Shown here: piece after piece, positions 48,511 through 57,610 of the stretch
Layout of the letters: each line of letters begins with the position of its first letter
How positions within the stretch are numbered: position 1 is the stretch's first letter
Assembly: GCF_001425325.1 (NCBI RefSeq)
Contig: NZ_LMEH01000001.1
Coordinates: 543,898-607,897, forward strand
Origin: Leifsonia sp. Root1293
GTDB taxonomy: Bacteria > Actinomycetota > Actinomycetes > Actinomycetales > Microbacteriaceae
Length of the DNA stretch: 64,000 bases
Reading direction: 5' to 3'
Notes under the pieces: model-generated
Database searches by the model: none
Told to the model about the DNA's origin: nothing
Seen by the model: only the letters and a program-made list of their open reading frames with translations
Translations under genes and position numbers: made by a program

Positions 48511-49097
48511 TTGCCCGCCCGACGGGAGCGGATGGACGTGACGCCGTCAGCAGCGGGCGGAAGGCCGGCGAGCATGCACAGGAGTTCGCTCCAGCCCTCG
48601 ACGTGAGCCGTGACGTCGTGTTCGAGCGGCGTCCAGGATGCGCGCAGTTCGATCTGCGCACCATCGCCTTGGCGGGCGAGTTCACCGAAGCCCGACGAGA
48701 GGATCTTCGTGGCCGTTCCGGATGCCGCCGTGTACTTCGCATTCCGGGTGTCGAGGGCATCGACGAGCCAGGACCAGGCGACCTCGGCGAGGAAGGGGTC
48801 GGTGCCGATGTCGGTCTCGAGCGGAGCCTGGGCGAAGCAGACGACGCGGAAGGATCCGCCCCACGACTCCGGCTCCTCAGGGTCGTAGAGCAGCACGAAT
48901 CGACCGGTGCCGAGTTCGGAGTCGCCGCCGTGGCGAGTGGGGGAGACGTCTGCTGCGAGGGCGACGGCCCAGGGGGCGAGGCTCGACGGCGCCGCGATCT
49001 CGGAGATCACGAGCTCGGGGCGCGTTCGCGCCCGACGCACGGCGTCGAGGGCCGCGGCGAACTCCGGGGGAGTCGGCGCTGGTCGGGTTTCGGACAC
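48507..49097 (-). CDS. DUF3000 family protein
   Basis: A 196-aa actinobacteria-specific protein with PPEFAAALDAVRRARTRPEL, PWAVALAADVSPTRHGGD, FVLLYDPEEPESWGGSFRVV and the C-terminal LCMLAGLPPAADGVTSI of DUF3000. Always found beside RNase D in this group, here overlapping it by 4 nt. No biochemical function is known. Confidence 0.93.
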   Translation of the reverse strand: MSETRPAPTPPEFAAALDAVRRARTRPELVISEIAAPSSLAPWAVALAADVSPTRHGGDSELGTGRFVLLYDPEEPESWGGSFRVVCFAQAPLETDIGTDPFLAEVAWSWLVDALDTRNAKYTAASGTATKILSSGFGELARQGDGAQIELRASWTPLEHDVTAHVEGWSELLCMLAGLPPAADGVTSIRSRRAGK

Positions 49098-49176
49098 GTG
49101 TGCAGACTAGAGTCTTTTCGCATCGGCGTCCTTCAGGCACGCCGACTGCTCGTCGGCGATGAAGGGGGCCCCGCGG

Positions 49177-50367
49177 ATGCCGCAGGATGACGTCGACGCG
49201 CCCCGGTTGGCGCGGCGTGTCGGAATCGTCGCGACGGGGATCGTGGCCGTCTCGTTCTGGATCGTGCTGCTCCTCGGAGCACTGGCCGTCGTGACCCGGT
49301 TCGTGCGCATCATCGTCGTGCCCCGCGCCAAGCGCACGGAACCCGTGCGGGTGCGCCGGGTGGACCTCGATCGCGGCGAGATCGAATTCGACGCCGACGA
49401 CGATTCCCGCATGCCCGGGCGGTACAGCCTCTGGTTCGACGGCGACGACGGTCATGCCCGGGTCGGAGACATCACCGGCGGGGGAGCCGTCACCGTGACA
49501 CGGGAGATCCTGGGGGTCGACTTCGGCGACCTGACCGGCGTGCGGCGGGGCAGGCTGGGCAGTTGGTTCTACCTCGCCCCAGCCGAGTTCGGGCATCCGT
49601 ACTCCGACGTCACCATCGAGACCGAGCGCGGACCGGCTCCGGCCTGGCTCATCCCCGCCGAGGAGCCGAGCGACCGGTGGGTCGTGATGGTGCACGGATG
49701 GGGCGGCAGGCGGCCGGAGTGCCTGCGCGCTGTCGAGACGTTCCATCGCGCCGGCTACAGCTGTCTCGTCGTGTCGTACCGCAACGACGGGGAGGCGCCG
49801 GACAGCGCCGACGGCCGATACGGTCTCGGCGACACCGAGTGGCGGGACGTCGAGAGCGCGCTGCTCTTCGCGAAGGAGCATGGCGCGGTCGGCGTCGTGC
49901 TCGCCGGCTGGTCCATGGGCGGCGCCATCGCCCTGCAGACGGTGCTGCGTTCCGGGCATGCGGCATCCGTCACCGGCATCATGCTCGACTCGCCCGCCGT
50001 CGACTGGCACGACATCCTCGCGTTCCAGGGAACGCTCAACCGGTTGCCCGAGCCGATCACCCGCACCGTCGTGGGCACTCTCGGCAACGGATGGGGACGC
50101 ACGATCAGCGGTCTCGCCGCTCCCATCGACTTCACCCGCCTCGACGTGCTCAGGCAGGCCGACCGGCTGCGGGTTCCCATCCGCATCCTGCACAGCCGCG
50201 ACGACGGCTTCGTGCCGCACAACGGCTCGGCGCGCCTCGCCGCGCTCCGCCCCGACATCGTCAGCTACGACGAATGGGGAGTGGCTCGGCACGCTCGGCT
50301 CTGGAACTACGACTCCGCCCGCTGGGAGCGCAGCGTCGGAGAGTGGTTGAGTGCACTCGACGGCTGA
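49177..50367 (+). CDS. Membrane-anchored alpha/beta hydrolase
   Basis: A 396-aa protein with an N-terminal transmembrane helix (about 14-36) followed by an actinobacterial beta-rich segment and an alpha/beta-hydrolase domain (about 170-396). Oxyanion block VMVHGWGGRR, nucleophile LAGWSMGGA, acid in LHSRDDGFVPH and histidine in GVARHARLWNY make a triad. Substrate unknown. ATG 49177 lies 8 nt after AAGGGGG, whereas the upstream ATG 49159 precedes that sequence. Confidence 0.85.
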   Translation: MPQDDVDAPRLARRVGIVATGIVAVSFWIVLLLGALAVVTRFVRIIVVPRAKRTEPVRVRRVDLDRGEIEFDADDDSRMPGRYSLWFDGDDGHARVGDITGGGAVTVTREILGVDFGDLTGVRRGRLGSWFYLAPAEFGHPYSDVTIETERGPAPAWLIPAEEPSDRWVVMVHGWGGRRPECLRAVETFHRAGYSCLVVSYRNDGEAPDSADGRYGLGDTEWRDVESALLFAKEHGAVGVVLAGWSMGGAIALQTVLRSGHAASVTGIMLDSPAVDWHDILAFQGTLNRLPEPITRTVVGTLGNGWGRTISGLAAPIDFTRLDVLRQADRLRVPIRILHSRDDGFVPHNGSARLAALRPDIVSYDEWGVARHARLWNYDSARWERSVGEWLSALDG

Positions 50368-50390
50368 ACGCCGTCGCCGGCGACCGCGAC

Positions 50391-50828
50391 TCAGGCCGCC
50401 GCGCGCTCCCGCAGCTGGCGCTTCGCCCGGCCGAGCAGCGCCGTCATTCCGCGGATGCGCAGCGGTGAGACGGCCTCGGTGAGCCCGATGGTCAGAGGGA
50501 AGTCGTCAGGGATGGCCAGAACCTGATCGACGGTGAGGGAATCGAGGCCCTGGGCGAGGATCGAGGCGAACCCGCGGGTCGTCGGTGCCTCACGAGGGGC
50601 TGTGGCGTAGAGGTGAACGAGGCCGTCCTCGACCTCCACGAAGATGAAGACCGGCGACTGGCATTCCTCGACCCTCTCAAACAGGTCGGGGTGGTCCCGA
50701 TAGCGCTCGGGCAGCTCCGGCAGCTCGTTGGAGAACTCCAGCAGCATCTGCAGGCGGTCGGGGACTGCGAGCGCCAGGAAGTCGTCTCGGATCTCGGCGA
50801 GCTGGTCGGGAAGGAGGATCTCGTTCAT
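50391..50828 (-). CDS. sufE: SufE family sulfur-acceptor protein
   Basis: A 145-aa protein that accepts sulfur from a cysteine desulfurase for Fe-S assembly. The active cysteine is C56 in VEECQSPVFI; RVEECQSPV and TRGFASILAQGLDSLTVDQV match the SufE fold. ATG 50828; the sulfurtransferase gene lies 56 nt upstream on the same strand, fitting a sulfur-relay context. No suf operon is in the window. Confidence 0.93.
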   Translation of the reverse strand: MNEILLPDQLAEIRDDFLALAVPDRLQMLLEFSNELPELPERYRDHPDLFERVEECQSPVFIFVEVEDGLVHLYATAPREAPTTRGFASILAQGLDSLTVDQVLAIPDDFPLTIGLTEAVSPLRIRGMTALLGRAKRQLRERAAA

Positions 50829-50884
50829 CAGATCGATTCTCCCACTTCCCGACGCGGTGATCGCCTGTGCGTGGGCGGGCTGGC

Positions 50885-51790
50885 TCAGACGCGTGCTGCG
50901 GGCGCCTCGCCCGGCTCCGTGCCCTTGACGATCGGAACCCTGACGGCGGATCCCCACTCGGTCCACGATCCGTCGTAGTTGCGCACGTTCTCGAACCCGA
51001 GCAGGTGGGTGAGCACGAACCAGGTGTGACTCGAGCGCTCGCCGATACGGCAGTAGGCGATGACGTCGTCGCCAGCCGTCAGTCCGGCCTCGCCCAGGTA
51101 GATGTCGTCGAGCTCGGCGCGCGACTTGAAGGTGGCGTCGGGTGCCGCAGCGCGAGCCCACGGCACGGATGCCGCCGACGGGATGTGTCCGCCGCGGAGA
51201 GCGCCCTCCTCCGGGTAGGCGGGCATCGTGGTGCGGATTCCGCTGTACTCCTCGGGAGAGCGCACGTCGATGAGCGGATTGCCGAAGTGTGCAAGCACGT
51301 CGTCCTTGAAGGCGCGGACTGTCGCGTCGTCACGGGCGACCACGGGGTACTCGACCGGGGTGGGCGTCGCGGCATCCGTGGTCGTCTCGCGGCCCTCGGC
51401 GATCCAGAGGTCGCGGCCGCCGTCGAGCAGGCGCACATCCTCGTGGCCGAAGAGGGTGAAGACCCAGAGTGCGTAGGCGGCCCACCAGTTGTTCTTGTCG
51501 CCGTAGATGACGACGGTCGTGTCGCGGCCGATGCCCTTCGAGCCCAGCAGGGCGGCGAAGCGCTCGCCGTCGATGTAGTCCCGGGTGACGTCGTCGTTGA
51601 GGTCGGTGTGCCAGTCGATCTTCACGGCGCCGGGGATGTGACCGGTCTCGTACAGCAGGACGTCCTCGTCGGACTCCACGACGACGAGCCCCGGGCGGTC
51701 GAGGTTCTCGGCGAGCCAGGCCGTGGAGACGAGACGCTCCGGGTGGGCGTAGGCGCTGAACTTCGGCGCGGGATCGATGTTGACGGTCAC
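50885..51790 (-). CDS. Sulfurtransferase (rhodanese, SseA/CysA-type)
   Basis: A 301-aa two-domain rhodanese. The N-terminal domain (about 20-135) is structural; the C-terminal domain (about 155-290) has the catalytic Cys247 in [13 protein letters not shown], with [11 protein letters not shown] and [13 protein letters not shown]. Transfers sulfane sulfur, from thiosulfate or 3-mercaptopyruvate. GTG start 51790. It heads a probable two-gene unit with sufE. Confidence 0.94.
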   Translation of the reverse strand: MTVNIDPAPKFSAYAHPERLVSTAWLAENLDRPGLVVVESDEDVLLYETGHIPGAVKIDWHTDLNDDVTRDYIDGERFAALLGSKGIGRDTTVVIYGDKNNWWAAYALWVFTLFGHEDVRLLDGGRDLWIAEGRETTTDAATPTPVEYPVVARDDATVRAFKDDVLAHFGNPLIDVRSPEEYSGIRTTMPAYPEEGALRGGHIPSAASVPWARAAAPDATFKSRAELDDIYLGEAGLTAGDDVIAYCRIGERSSHTWFVLTHLLGFENVRNYDGSWTEWGSAVRVPIVKGTEPGEAPAARV

Positions 51791-51932
51791 GGGGAACCTC
51801 CTGGGTGAGCCCGGTCAGGCTGGGGGTGAGGGAAGCGGATTAGGCTGGTGGTCTGTCCGCTCTCAAACCTACGCGGCGTACGAAGGCGACTGCAGCCCGT
51901 TCCGCAACGAACAGAAACGAAACCTCGAACGC

Positions 51933-52976
51933 ATGTCTCCGGCTCGTCCCGTCATCCATCTGACCGACCGGTCGCCGAGCATCACCGGGGCCGAGATCGC
52001 CTCGGAGCTCGTTCCGCCGCCCCAGTTCGAGCACGCATCGTTCGAGTCCTATCGTCCTGACCCGAACTACCCGTCGCAGCTCGAGGCCGTCGAGGCCCTG
52101 CACGAGTTCGCGGGGGTCTGGCGGGCGCAGCGCCCCGGTGGCTTCTTCTCCCGCAACCGGAAGCCGAAGGCCGCCCTGCCCGGCATCTACCTCGACGGCG
52201 GATTCGGCGTCGGAAAGACCCACCTGCTGGCCGCCCTCTGGCACCAGGCGCCCGGGCGCAAGTACTTCGGAACGTTCATCGAGTACACGGCTCTCGTTGG
52301 CGCGCTCGGCTACGCGCCGACCGTGAAGCTTCTCACCGGTACGCAGCTGATCTGCATCGACGAGTTCGAGCTCGATGATCCGGGCGACACCATGCTCATG
52401 ACCCGCCTCCTCGGCGAGTTGATGGCAACGGGCACGCAGGTGGCAGCCACCTCCAACACGCCGCCGAACGCGCTCGGGGAGGGGCGCTTCGCCGCCTCCG
52501 ACTTCCTCCGGGAGATCCAGGCCCTCTCGGCCCAGTTCCGCACCATCCGCATCGACGGACTGGACTACCGCCGACGCGACGTGGAGGGTTCGGCCGTCAG
52601 CGTCGACGACGATGCGCTCACCCGCATGGTCGCCGGCATGGGGGAGAAGGGGGAGCGTGTGTCGCTCGACACCTTCGACGACCTGATGGCGCACCTGGCG
52701 ACAGTGCATCCGTCGAAGTACATCAAGGTGATCGACGCGCTCGATGTGATCGCCATCAGCGGCGTGCACGAGCTGCACGACCAGACGGACGCCCTGCGGC
52801 TCGTCGCGTTCATCGACCGGGTCTACGACGCGGAGATCCCGGTCATCGCGAGCGGGTTCCCGCTCAGCGAGGTCTTCGACGAGACCATGCTCGCCGGCGG
52901 ATACCGCAAGAAGTACCTGCGCGCGATGTCGCGCCTCATCGCCCTGACGACGGGTGAACTCCCTCCCCACGACTGA
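51933..52976 (+). CDS. zapE: AFG1-like ATPase ZapE
   Basis: A 347-aa ATPase of the AFG1/ZapE family, linked to cell division in proteobacteria and to mitochondrial quality control in eukaryotes. Walker A GGFGVGKTHLL near 89-99, Walker B LICIDEFELDDPGD, sensor ATSNTPPNALGEGRF and the family C-terminal FALRRLVAFIDRVYD-like block LRLVAFIDRVYDAE are visible. ATG 51933 is the first in-frame start after a TAGGCT promoter box at 51841. It is divergent from the sulfurtransferase gene. Confidence 0.92.
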   Translation: MSPARPVIHLTDRSPSITGAEIASELVPPPQFEHASFESYRPDPNYPSQLEAVEALHEFAGVWRAQRPGGFFSRNRKPKAALPGIYLDGGFGVGKTHLLAALWHQAPGRKYFGTFIEYTALVGALGYAPTVKLLTGTQLICIDEFELDDPGDTMLMTRLLGELMATGTQVAATSNTPPNALGEGRFAASDFLREIQALSAQFRTIRIDGLDYRRRDVEGSAVSVDDDALTRMVAGMGEKGERVSLDTFDDLMAHLATVHPSKYIKVIDALDVIAISGVHELHDQTDALRLVAFIDRVYDAEIPVIASGFPLSEVFDETMLAGGYRKKYLRAMSRLIALTTGELPPHD

Positions 52977-53062
52977 TTCGCAGGGCCTCCCAGCCGAGCA
53001 CCAGCATTCGTCGGGAGATTCCGGGTCGCGCGAAACACGATGTTTACGAACGAGTCGTTCAC

Positions 53063-53100
53063 GTAACAGACCCGAAACATCCGAACCTCCCCGACGAAAC
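53063..53100 (+). promoter_or_regulatory. GlnR-type nitrogen box upstream of amtB
   Basis: GTAAC (53063-53067), 6 nt, GAAAC (53074-53078), then GAAAC again at 53096-53100 match the a1-b1-b2 elements of the actinobacterial GlnR box GTnAC-n6-GaAAC repeated at 22-bp phase; the a2 element is degenerate. It lies 90 nt upstream of the amtB start. Confidence 0.6.
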
Positions 53101-53189
53101 GTGCCGCGTCAAAACTGACGTCTACACCCGATGGAGCCGCAGGCGGCCGTCTGGTGTCCGGAGCACTGACCTCAAGGGAGACCATTCGT

Positions 53190-54449
53190 ATGTTGTTGAC
53201 TGCAGCAGCCGACTACGACGCGGCCACGGGCGTTAACTCGCTGTGGCTGCTCGTCGCAGCGGCACTCGTTCTTCTCATGACGCCCGGCGTCGCATTCTTC
53301 TACGGCGGGATGGTGAAAGCCAAGAGCGTCATCTCGATGATGATGATGAGCTTCGGCGCCATGGCCCTGGTCGGTGTGCTCTGGGTGCTCTACGGCTACG
53401 GGCTCGCGTTCGGCACGCCGCTCATCCCGGGCATCGTCGGCAACCCGTTCGACGGCTCGATCGGCCTCACCAGCCTCCTCGGCCTGGGCGAGGGCGGCGC
53501 GATGGACCCCGACCTGCCCGGTCTCGCGTTCGCCGGCTTCCAGGCCACCTTCGCCATCATCACCGTCGCGCTGATCTCGGGTGCGATCGCCGACCGCGCG
53601 AAGTTCGGTGCCTGGATCGTCTTCGCCGCCATCTGGGTCACGCTGGTCTACTTCCCCGTCGCGTTCATGGTGTTCAACCTGGCTGAGGGCTGGGCTCCGG
53701 TCTGGGGTGTCAACGACTTCGCCGGTGGAACCGCGGTGCACATCAACGCCGGTGCTGCCGCTCTCGCCCTCGCTCTGGTGCTCGGCAAGCGCGTCGGCTT
53801 CCAGAAGGGCATCCAGAAGCCGCACAACGTGCCGCTCACCCTGCTCGGTGCCGCTCTGCTCTGGTTCGGCTGGTTCGGCTTCAACGCCGGCTCCGAGGCC
53901 GCAGTCGACGGCGTCGCCGCCATCGCGTGGATCAACACCCTCGCCGCTCCCGCCGCCGCCATCCTGGGCTGGCTCGTCGTGGAGAAGATCAAGGACGGCA
54001 AGCCGACGGCCATCGGTGCTGCATCCGGTGCCGTCGCCGGTCTCGTCGCGATCACCCCTGCCTGCAACATCCTGACGCCGTTCTGGGCCATCGTGCTCGG
54101 CATCCTCGCCGGTGCCGTCTGCGCCATCGCGATCGACCTCAAGTTCAAGCTCGGCTTCGACGACTCGCTCGATGTGGTCGGCATCCACCTCGTCGGCGGT
54201 CTCATCGGAACGCTCTACATCGGTATTTTCGGTGCCGGCATCGGCCTCATCGACACCGGCTCGTTCGAGCAGCTCTGGAAGCAGTTCGCCGCGGCCGCCG
54301 TCGTGATGGTCTACTCCTTCGTCATGGCCTTCGCCATCGGCTGGATCATCCAGAAGACCATGGGCTTCCGGATCACCAACGAGGACGAGGTCGCCGGAGT
54401 CGACACGATCGTTCACGGCGAAGAGGGCTACGCACTCGAGACCGTGTAA
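53190..54449 (+). CDS. amtB: Ammonium transporter AmtB
   Basis: A 419-aa Amt/MEP/Rh channel with 11 membrane helices. It carries MTPGVAFFYGGMVKAKSVIS and the pore twin histidines in TAVHINAGAAAL and GIHLVGGLIGTLY. A PII protein may regulate it in other species, but no glnK follows here; the next gene is the PemK-like gene after a terminator. ATG 53190 follows AAGGGAG. The GlnR-type box upstream suggests nitrogen control. Confidence 0.97.
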   Translation: MLLTAAADYDAATGVNSLWLLVAAALVLLMTPGVAFFYGGMVKAKSVISMMMMSFGAMALVGVLWVLYGYGLAFGTPLIPGIVGNPFDGSIGLTSLLGLGEGGAMDPDLPGLAFAGFQATFAIITVALISGAIADRAKFGAWIVFAAIWVTLVYFPVAFMVFNLAEGWAPVWGVNDFAGGTAVHINAGAAALALALVLGKRVGFQKGIQKPHNVPLTLLGAALLWFGWFGFNAGSEAAVDGVAAIAWINTLAAPAAAILGWLVVEKIKDGKPTAIGAASGAVAGLVAITPACNILTPFWAIVLGILAGAVCAIAIDLKFKLGFDDSLDVVGIHLVGGLIGTLYIGIFGAGIGLIDTGSFEQLWKQFAAAAVVMVYSFVMAFAIGWIIQKTMGFRITNEDEVAGVDTIVHGEEGYALETV

Positions 54450-54480
54450 CACGGAACACCGCCACGGAACCTGGCGGTGC

Positions 54481-54512
54481 GGGGCGGTGGAGGAGACTCC
54501 ACCGCCCCTTTT
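54481..54512 (+). terminator. Rho-independent terminator after amtB
   Basis: Perfect 12-bp stem GGGGCGGTGGAG/CTCCACCGCCCC with loop GAGA, followed by TTTT. Confidence 0.93.
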
Positions 54513-54523
54513 CGTGCGCTTGC

Positions 54524-54529
54524 TAGGGT
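54524..54529 (+). promoter_or_regulatory. -10 box of the PemK/MazF gene, leaderless
   Basis: TAGGGT ends 6 nt before ATG 54536, immediately after the amtB terminator. The message would start at the initiation codon. Confidence 0.5.
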
Positions 54530-54535
54530 GCGAGG

Positions 54536-55054
54536 ATGGCGAAGACACGGGGATTCCCCGCATTCCTGGCAGGTGTGCAGCGGATGCTGCGCGGCGAACG
54601 ACGTGCTGAGTCCTCGGTGCCCGCGTCGACATCCCGGACGCCGGCTGCATCCACGGCGACCGTCGAGGTCGACCCTCGCCGCGTGGGGGCAGTGCACCTG
54701 AGCTATTCGCCGACCACAGACGGAGCGCCCGATCCCGGTGAGATCGTGTGGACCTGGGTTCCGTACGAGGAGAACGACGGCAGGGGCAAGGACCGCCCCG
54801 TCGTCATCGTGGCCACAGAGCCTGGAGGGACCGTTCTGGCGGCCCAGCTGACCAGCAAGGACCACGCGGGCGAGAGGTCCTTCGTCTCGCTCGGAGCAGG
54901 CGGCTGGGACTCGGAGGGTCGAGCGAGCTGGGTGAACATCGATCGCATCTTCCGGGTGCACCCCGCAGGGATGCGCCGTGAGGCGGCTGCACTCGATCAG
55001 CGACGCTACGAGCTCGTCGAGGCTGCGCTGCGCTCCAGGTACGGCTGGTCGTAG
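54536..55054 (+). CDS. PemK/MazF-family toxin-like protein
   Basis: A 172-aa protein with a basic N-terminal extension (about 1-60, alanine/serine/threonine-rich) and a PemK/MazF fold (about 65-172: GEIVWTWVPYEENDGRGKDR, PVVIVATEPGGTVLAAQLTS). MazF toxins cleave RNA. No antitoxin gene is next to it; the upstream gene is amtB behind a terminator and the next gene is the island ATPase. Similar solitary actinobacterial genes may act without a partner or have a distant one. Confidence 0.85.
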   Translation: MAKTRGFPAFLAGVQRMLRGERRAESSVPASTSRTPAASTATVEVDPRRVGAVHLSYSPTTDGAPDPGEIVWTWVPYEENDGRGKDRPVVIVATEPGGTVLAAQLTSKDHAGERSFVSLGAGGWDSEGRASWVNIDRIFRVHPAGMRREAAALDQRRYELVEAALRSRYGWS

Positions 55055-55274
55055 GGGCGCCCAGAGCGGTTGGCCAGCGAAGCCTCGACCGTGCCCATCG
55101 CTCTACTGAGAATTCCAAGACAATTGCCTCGGATGACCGTCCTGAGTTCTGGCGCGAACAGCTGAGGCGAGACGCGCCCTTCGCCCCAACAAGGAACCCG
55201 TCGTCCGCGGGGACTGCGCGGCTGAGTGCCATGCACGTGCTACCTCGGTAGGGTCATCGCAGGGAGGCACATAT

Positions 55275-56774
55275 ATGAGGTTTCGGGTGGTCGAAGGCCG
55301 TGAACGGGTAGAGCCGTCATCAGTGGAAACTCTCGTCATACTTCGACGCGATGACTGGGATGACTTCGGTTTCAAGACGTTGTTTGAGGTCCAAGTGTTT
55401 CTGCCACGAGGCGATGCTATTGATCTCGGTTCTGTGAAGGTTATCCGTGCTGGTCAACAAGAGGGCAGGACGCACTTTGAAGCAAGCGAATTCACATCTC
55501 TTGATGAACAGTATTGCTCCCTCGGCCAGGACATTGAGTACTACGAGAAGCTCTCTACGCTGCCGAAACGCGAGAGAGCCACGTATCTAAGCGCGATGCG
55601 CGACGCGGCAACGAACGCTATGGTTGCGGCGCGTTTCGAGCTCGAGGACGGTTGGTCCACGTCCCTGCTTCGGTTTGGAGCGGCAGAGCATGCTCTCGCC
55701 ACCGCTCCGCTGCTCTTCGGCGATAACGCTCGAACTCTCCGCCCTTCGACATTTTGGCATTTTAGTAGTGAGCTAGATCTGAATCTCCAGTTCACTTTTG
55801 ACGACTCTGGTGTGTTGCCTGGTCGGTGCAAGGTCCTCATTGGATACAACGGCGTGGGAAAGACGAGGCTCCTCGCAGAGATCGCCAGGGATGTCAGCAA
55901 AGTGGGGCTAGGTAGGCAGGGCCGGAGGCATCGCGAGATGACCTTCGGATCCGTAGTCGCTGTCTCATACAGTGCCTTCGACCATTTCGAACTCCCGCGC
56001 AGTTTCCCAGGGATCGACAGCGACTTGTTCCAGCCGGACGAATCGTCGTCCACGACTCGATTCGGCTACACATACTGTGGCCTACGACGATTGCAGGACG
56101 GAAGGGCCAGTCAAGAGCTGAAGTCTCTCGACGAGCTCGATGCAGAGGTTATTGAGGCCTTCCAGTCTGCGTGCAAACGGGACCTGACCCCGCTCCGTGA
56201 GGCGTTGGTCGAGCTTGAGCAGGACCCCTCCTTTGGGCGCGCAGGGCTTCGGCTGTCGGCGTGGATATCCGACCGAGAACCTCCGCGAGAGGTTCTCGGT
56301 CGACTCAGTGCTGGCCAAAAGATTGTCATCAACATCATCGTCCAACTTGCGGCCCACCTCAGGATGCAGTCATTGGTGCTAGTCGACGAGCCCGAAACGC
56401 ACCTCCATCCGCCAATGCTCGCGGCGCTGCTGCGCGCTATCCAACGACTTCTTGGCAACTTCGACTCGTTCGCAATTGTCGCGACTCATAGCCCCGTCGT
56501 GCTCCAAGAGGTGCCTGCCAAGGATGTACAAGTCCTCGAGCGATTTGGTGGAGTTGTGCGGGTTCTCAACCCTCGAATGGAGACTTTTGGTGCGGGCCTC
56601 GGCGAGTTGACGCAGGAGGTGTTTGGGCTCGACAACACAGTTTCTGACTACCGCGCGAGAATCCGAACTCTGGCGAGTGAGATGGACATCGATCAAATCG
56701 AGGCCATGTTTCCGATGGGGCTGAGCACCCAAGCTAGGGCACTGGCCGCCCGCGCACAAAGGCTTTCGGAATAA
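55275..56774 (+). CDS. AAA family ATPase of a Septu-like pair (PtuA-like)
   Basis: A 499-aa ATPase. About residues 1-155 form an unassigned domain (contains VILRRDDWDDFGFKTLF, then LGSVKVIRAGQQEGRTHFEA). The ATPase follows: Walker A GYNGVGKT at 190-197, signature-like LSAGQKIVINI near 350, Walker B VLVDEPETHLHPP near 367-378, and H-switch VATHSPVVLQEVP near 403. The pattern matches the SMC/RecF-like (AAA_15/21) ATPases of defence systems. ATG 55275 follows GGGAGG. The HNH gene starts 2 nt after its stop, so they are coupled. By analogy it may sense phage infection; this is inference. Confidence 0.82.
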   Translation: MRFRVVEGRERVEPSSVETLVILRRDDWDDFGFKTLFEVQVFLPRGDAIDLGSVKVIRAGQQEGRTHFEASEFTSLDEQYCSLGQDIEYYEKLSTLPKRERATYLSAMRDAATNAMVAARFELEDGWSTSLLRFGAAEHALATAPLLFGDNARTLRPSTFWHFSSELDLNLQFTFDDSGVLPGRCKVLIGYNGVGKTRLLAEIARDVSKVGLGRQGRRHREMTFGSVVAVSYSAFDHFELPRSFPGIDSDLFQPDESSSTTRFGYTYCGLRRLQDGRASQELKSLDELDAEVIEAFQSACKRDLTPLREALVELEQDPSFGRAGLRLSAWISDREPPREVLGRLSAGQKIVINIIVQLAAHLRMQSLVLVDEPETHLHPPMLAALLRAIQRLLGNFDSFAIVATHSPVVLQEVPAKDVQVLERFGGVVRVLNPRMETFGAGLGELTQEVFGLDNTVSDYRARIRTLASEMDIDQIEAMFPMGLSTQARALAARAQRLSE

Positions 56775-56776
56775 GC

Positions 56777-57610
56777 ATGCGCAGCCTTCCGTTCCCTGAG
56801 CTTAACGAGCTCGACCTCTATGACCGCCTCGCAGCCAGACGTCGACAATCGACGAGAAGTTCTCTGGCCTCGATGAGGCCGACGGTGATGAATGCTTACG
56901 ATTCATACGGTCTTGACGGCCTCTACCAACTTTCTAGTTTGGTGAATGAGGCGGCAGCCGGCGACATTCTGCGCTCAAACTATACGGTTTTGCGATCCGG
57001 TGCGCTGTCGCGCGATGGAGACCAGATCCTGGCGAGGAGCAGCGTCTGCTGCCTCTGTGGGATCCGGCCGTCGAGTGAGCTCGATCACTTCCTCCCGAAA
57101 GAGCATTTCCCCGAATTCGCCGCGCTATCGGTCAACTTGGTACCGGCATGCGGAATCTGCAATAAGCGAAAAGGTGAGGGCTGGAGGGCTAGCGAGGGCG
57201 TGCCAGCGTATCTTCATGCTTACCTCGATTCCTTGCCCACTACGAAGCGCTTCCTTCGCGCGAAGCTCAGCATTACCGACGACTCAATAGTAATTTCCTT
57301 TCGAATCAAGCGAACTAAAGGGATGCCGAGATCGACGGTTGACCTAGTTAGGTCGCAGTTTGAGTACTTCGAGCTTGGAACTGCGTACGCCGAGAATGCG
57401 ACCGAACTGATCGCCGAGAAGTTGGGTTCGATAGAGGAGTATTACGCTGAGGATGGCGCAGCGTCCGTTCGGAAATACCTGGATCGTGATGCCCGAAGTG
57501 CTACTCGCCCGTATGGCATGAACCATTGGAAGCCTGCTGTGTTGCGTGCGGCTGCCAACTCCAGCGAGTTTTGCAACGGAGGCTTTCGTCTGCCGATGAT
57601 TAACCTGTAA
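56777..57610 (+). CDS. HNH endonuclease of a Septu-like pair (PtuB-like)
   Basis: A 277-aa HNH nuclease. Zinc cysteines C91/C94 (CCLC) and C125/C128 (CGIC) flank the catalytic core: His104 in ELDHFLPKEHFPEF, Asn120 in SVNLVPACGICNKRKG. An N-terminal helical segment (about 1-85) and a C-terminal domain (about 135-277) surround it. Such nucleases with DHFLPK next to an ATPase are the PtuB part of Septu systems. The start ATG 56777 is 2 nt after the ATPase stop. Base composition is low-GC like its partner. Confidence 0.82.
   Translation: MRSLPFPELNELDLYDRLAARRRQSTRSSLASMRPTVMNAYDSYGLDGLYQLSSLVNEAAAGDILRSNYTVLRSGALSRDGDQILARSSVCCLCGIRPSSELDHFLPKEHFPEFAALSVNLVPACGICNKRKGEGWRASEGVPAYLHAYLDSLPTTKRFLRAKLSITDDSIVISFRIKRTKGMPRSTVDLVRSQFEYFELGTAYAENATELIAEKLGSIEEYYAEDGAASVRKYLDRDARSATRPYGMNHWKPAVLRAAANSSEFCNGGFRLPMINL

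Noticed and set aside
55055-55274. Retron-type msr/msd RNA before the ATPase
   Set aside because: No reverse transcriptase in the window, and no convincing paired repeat in the leader.
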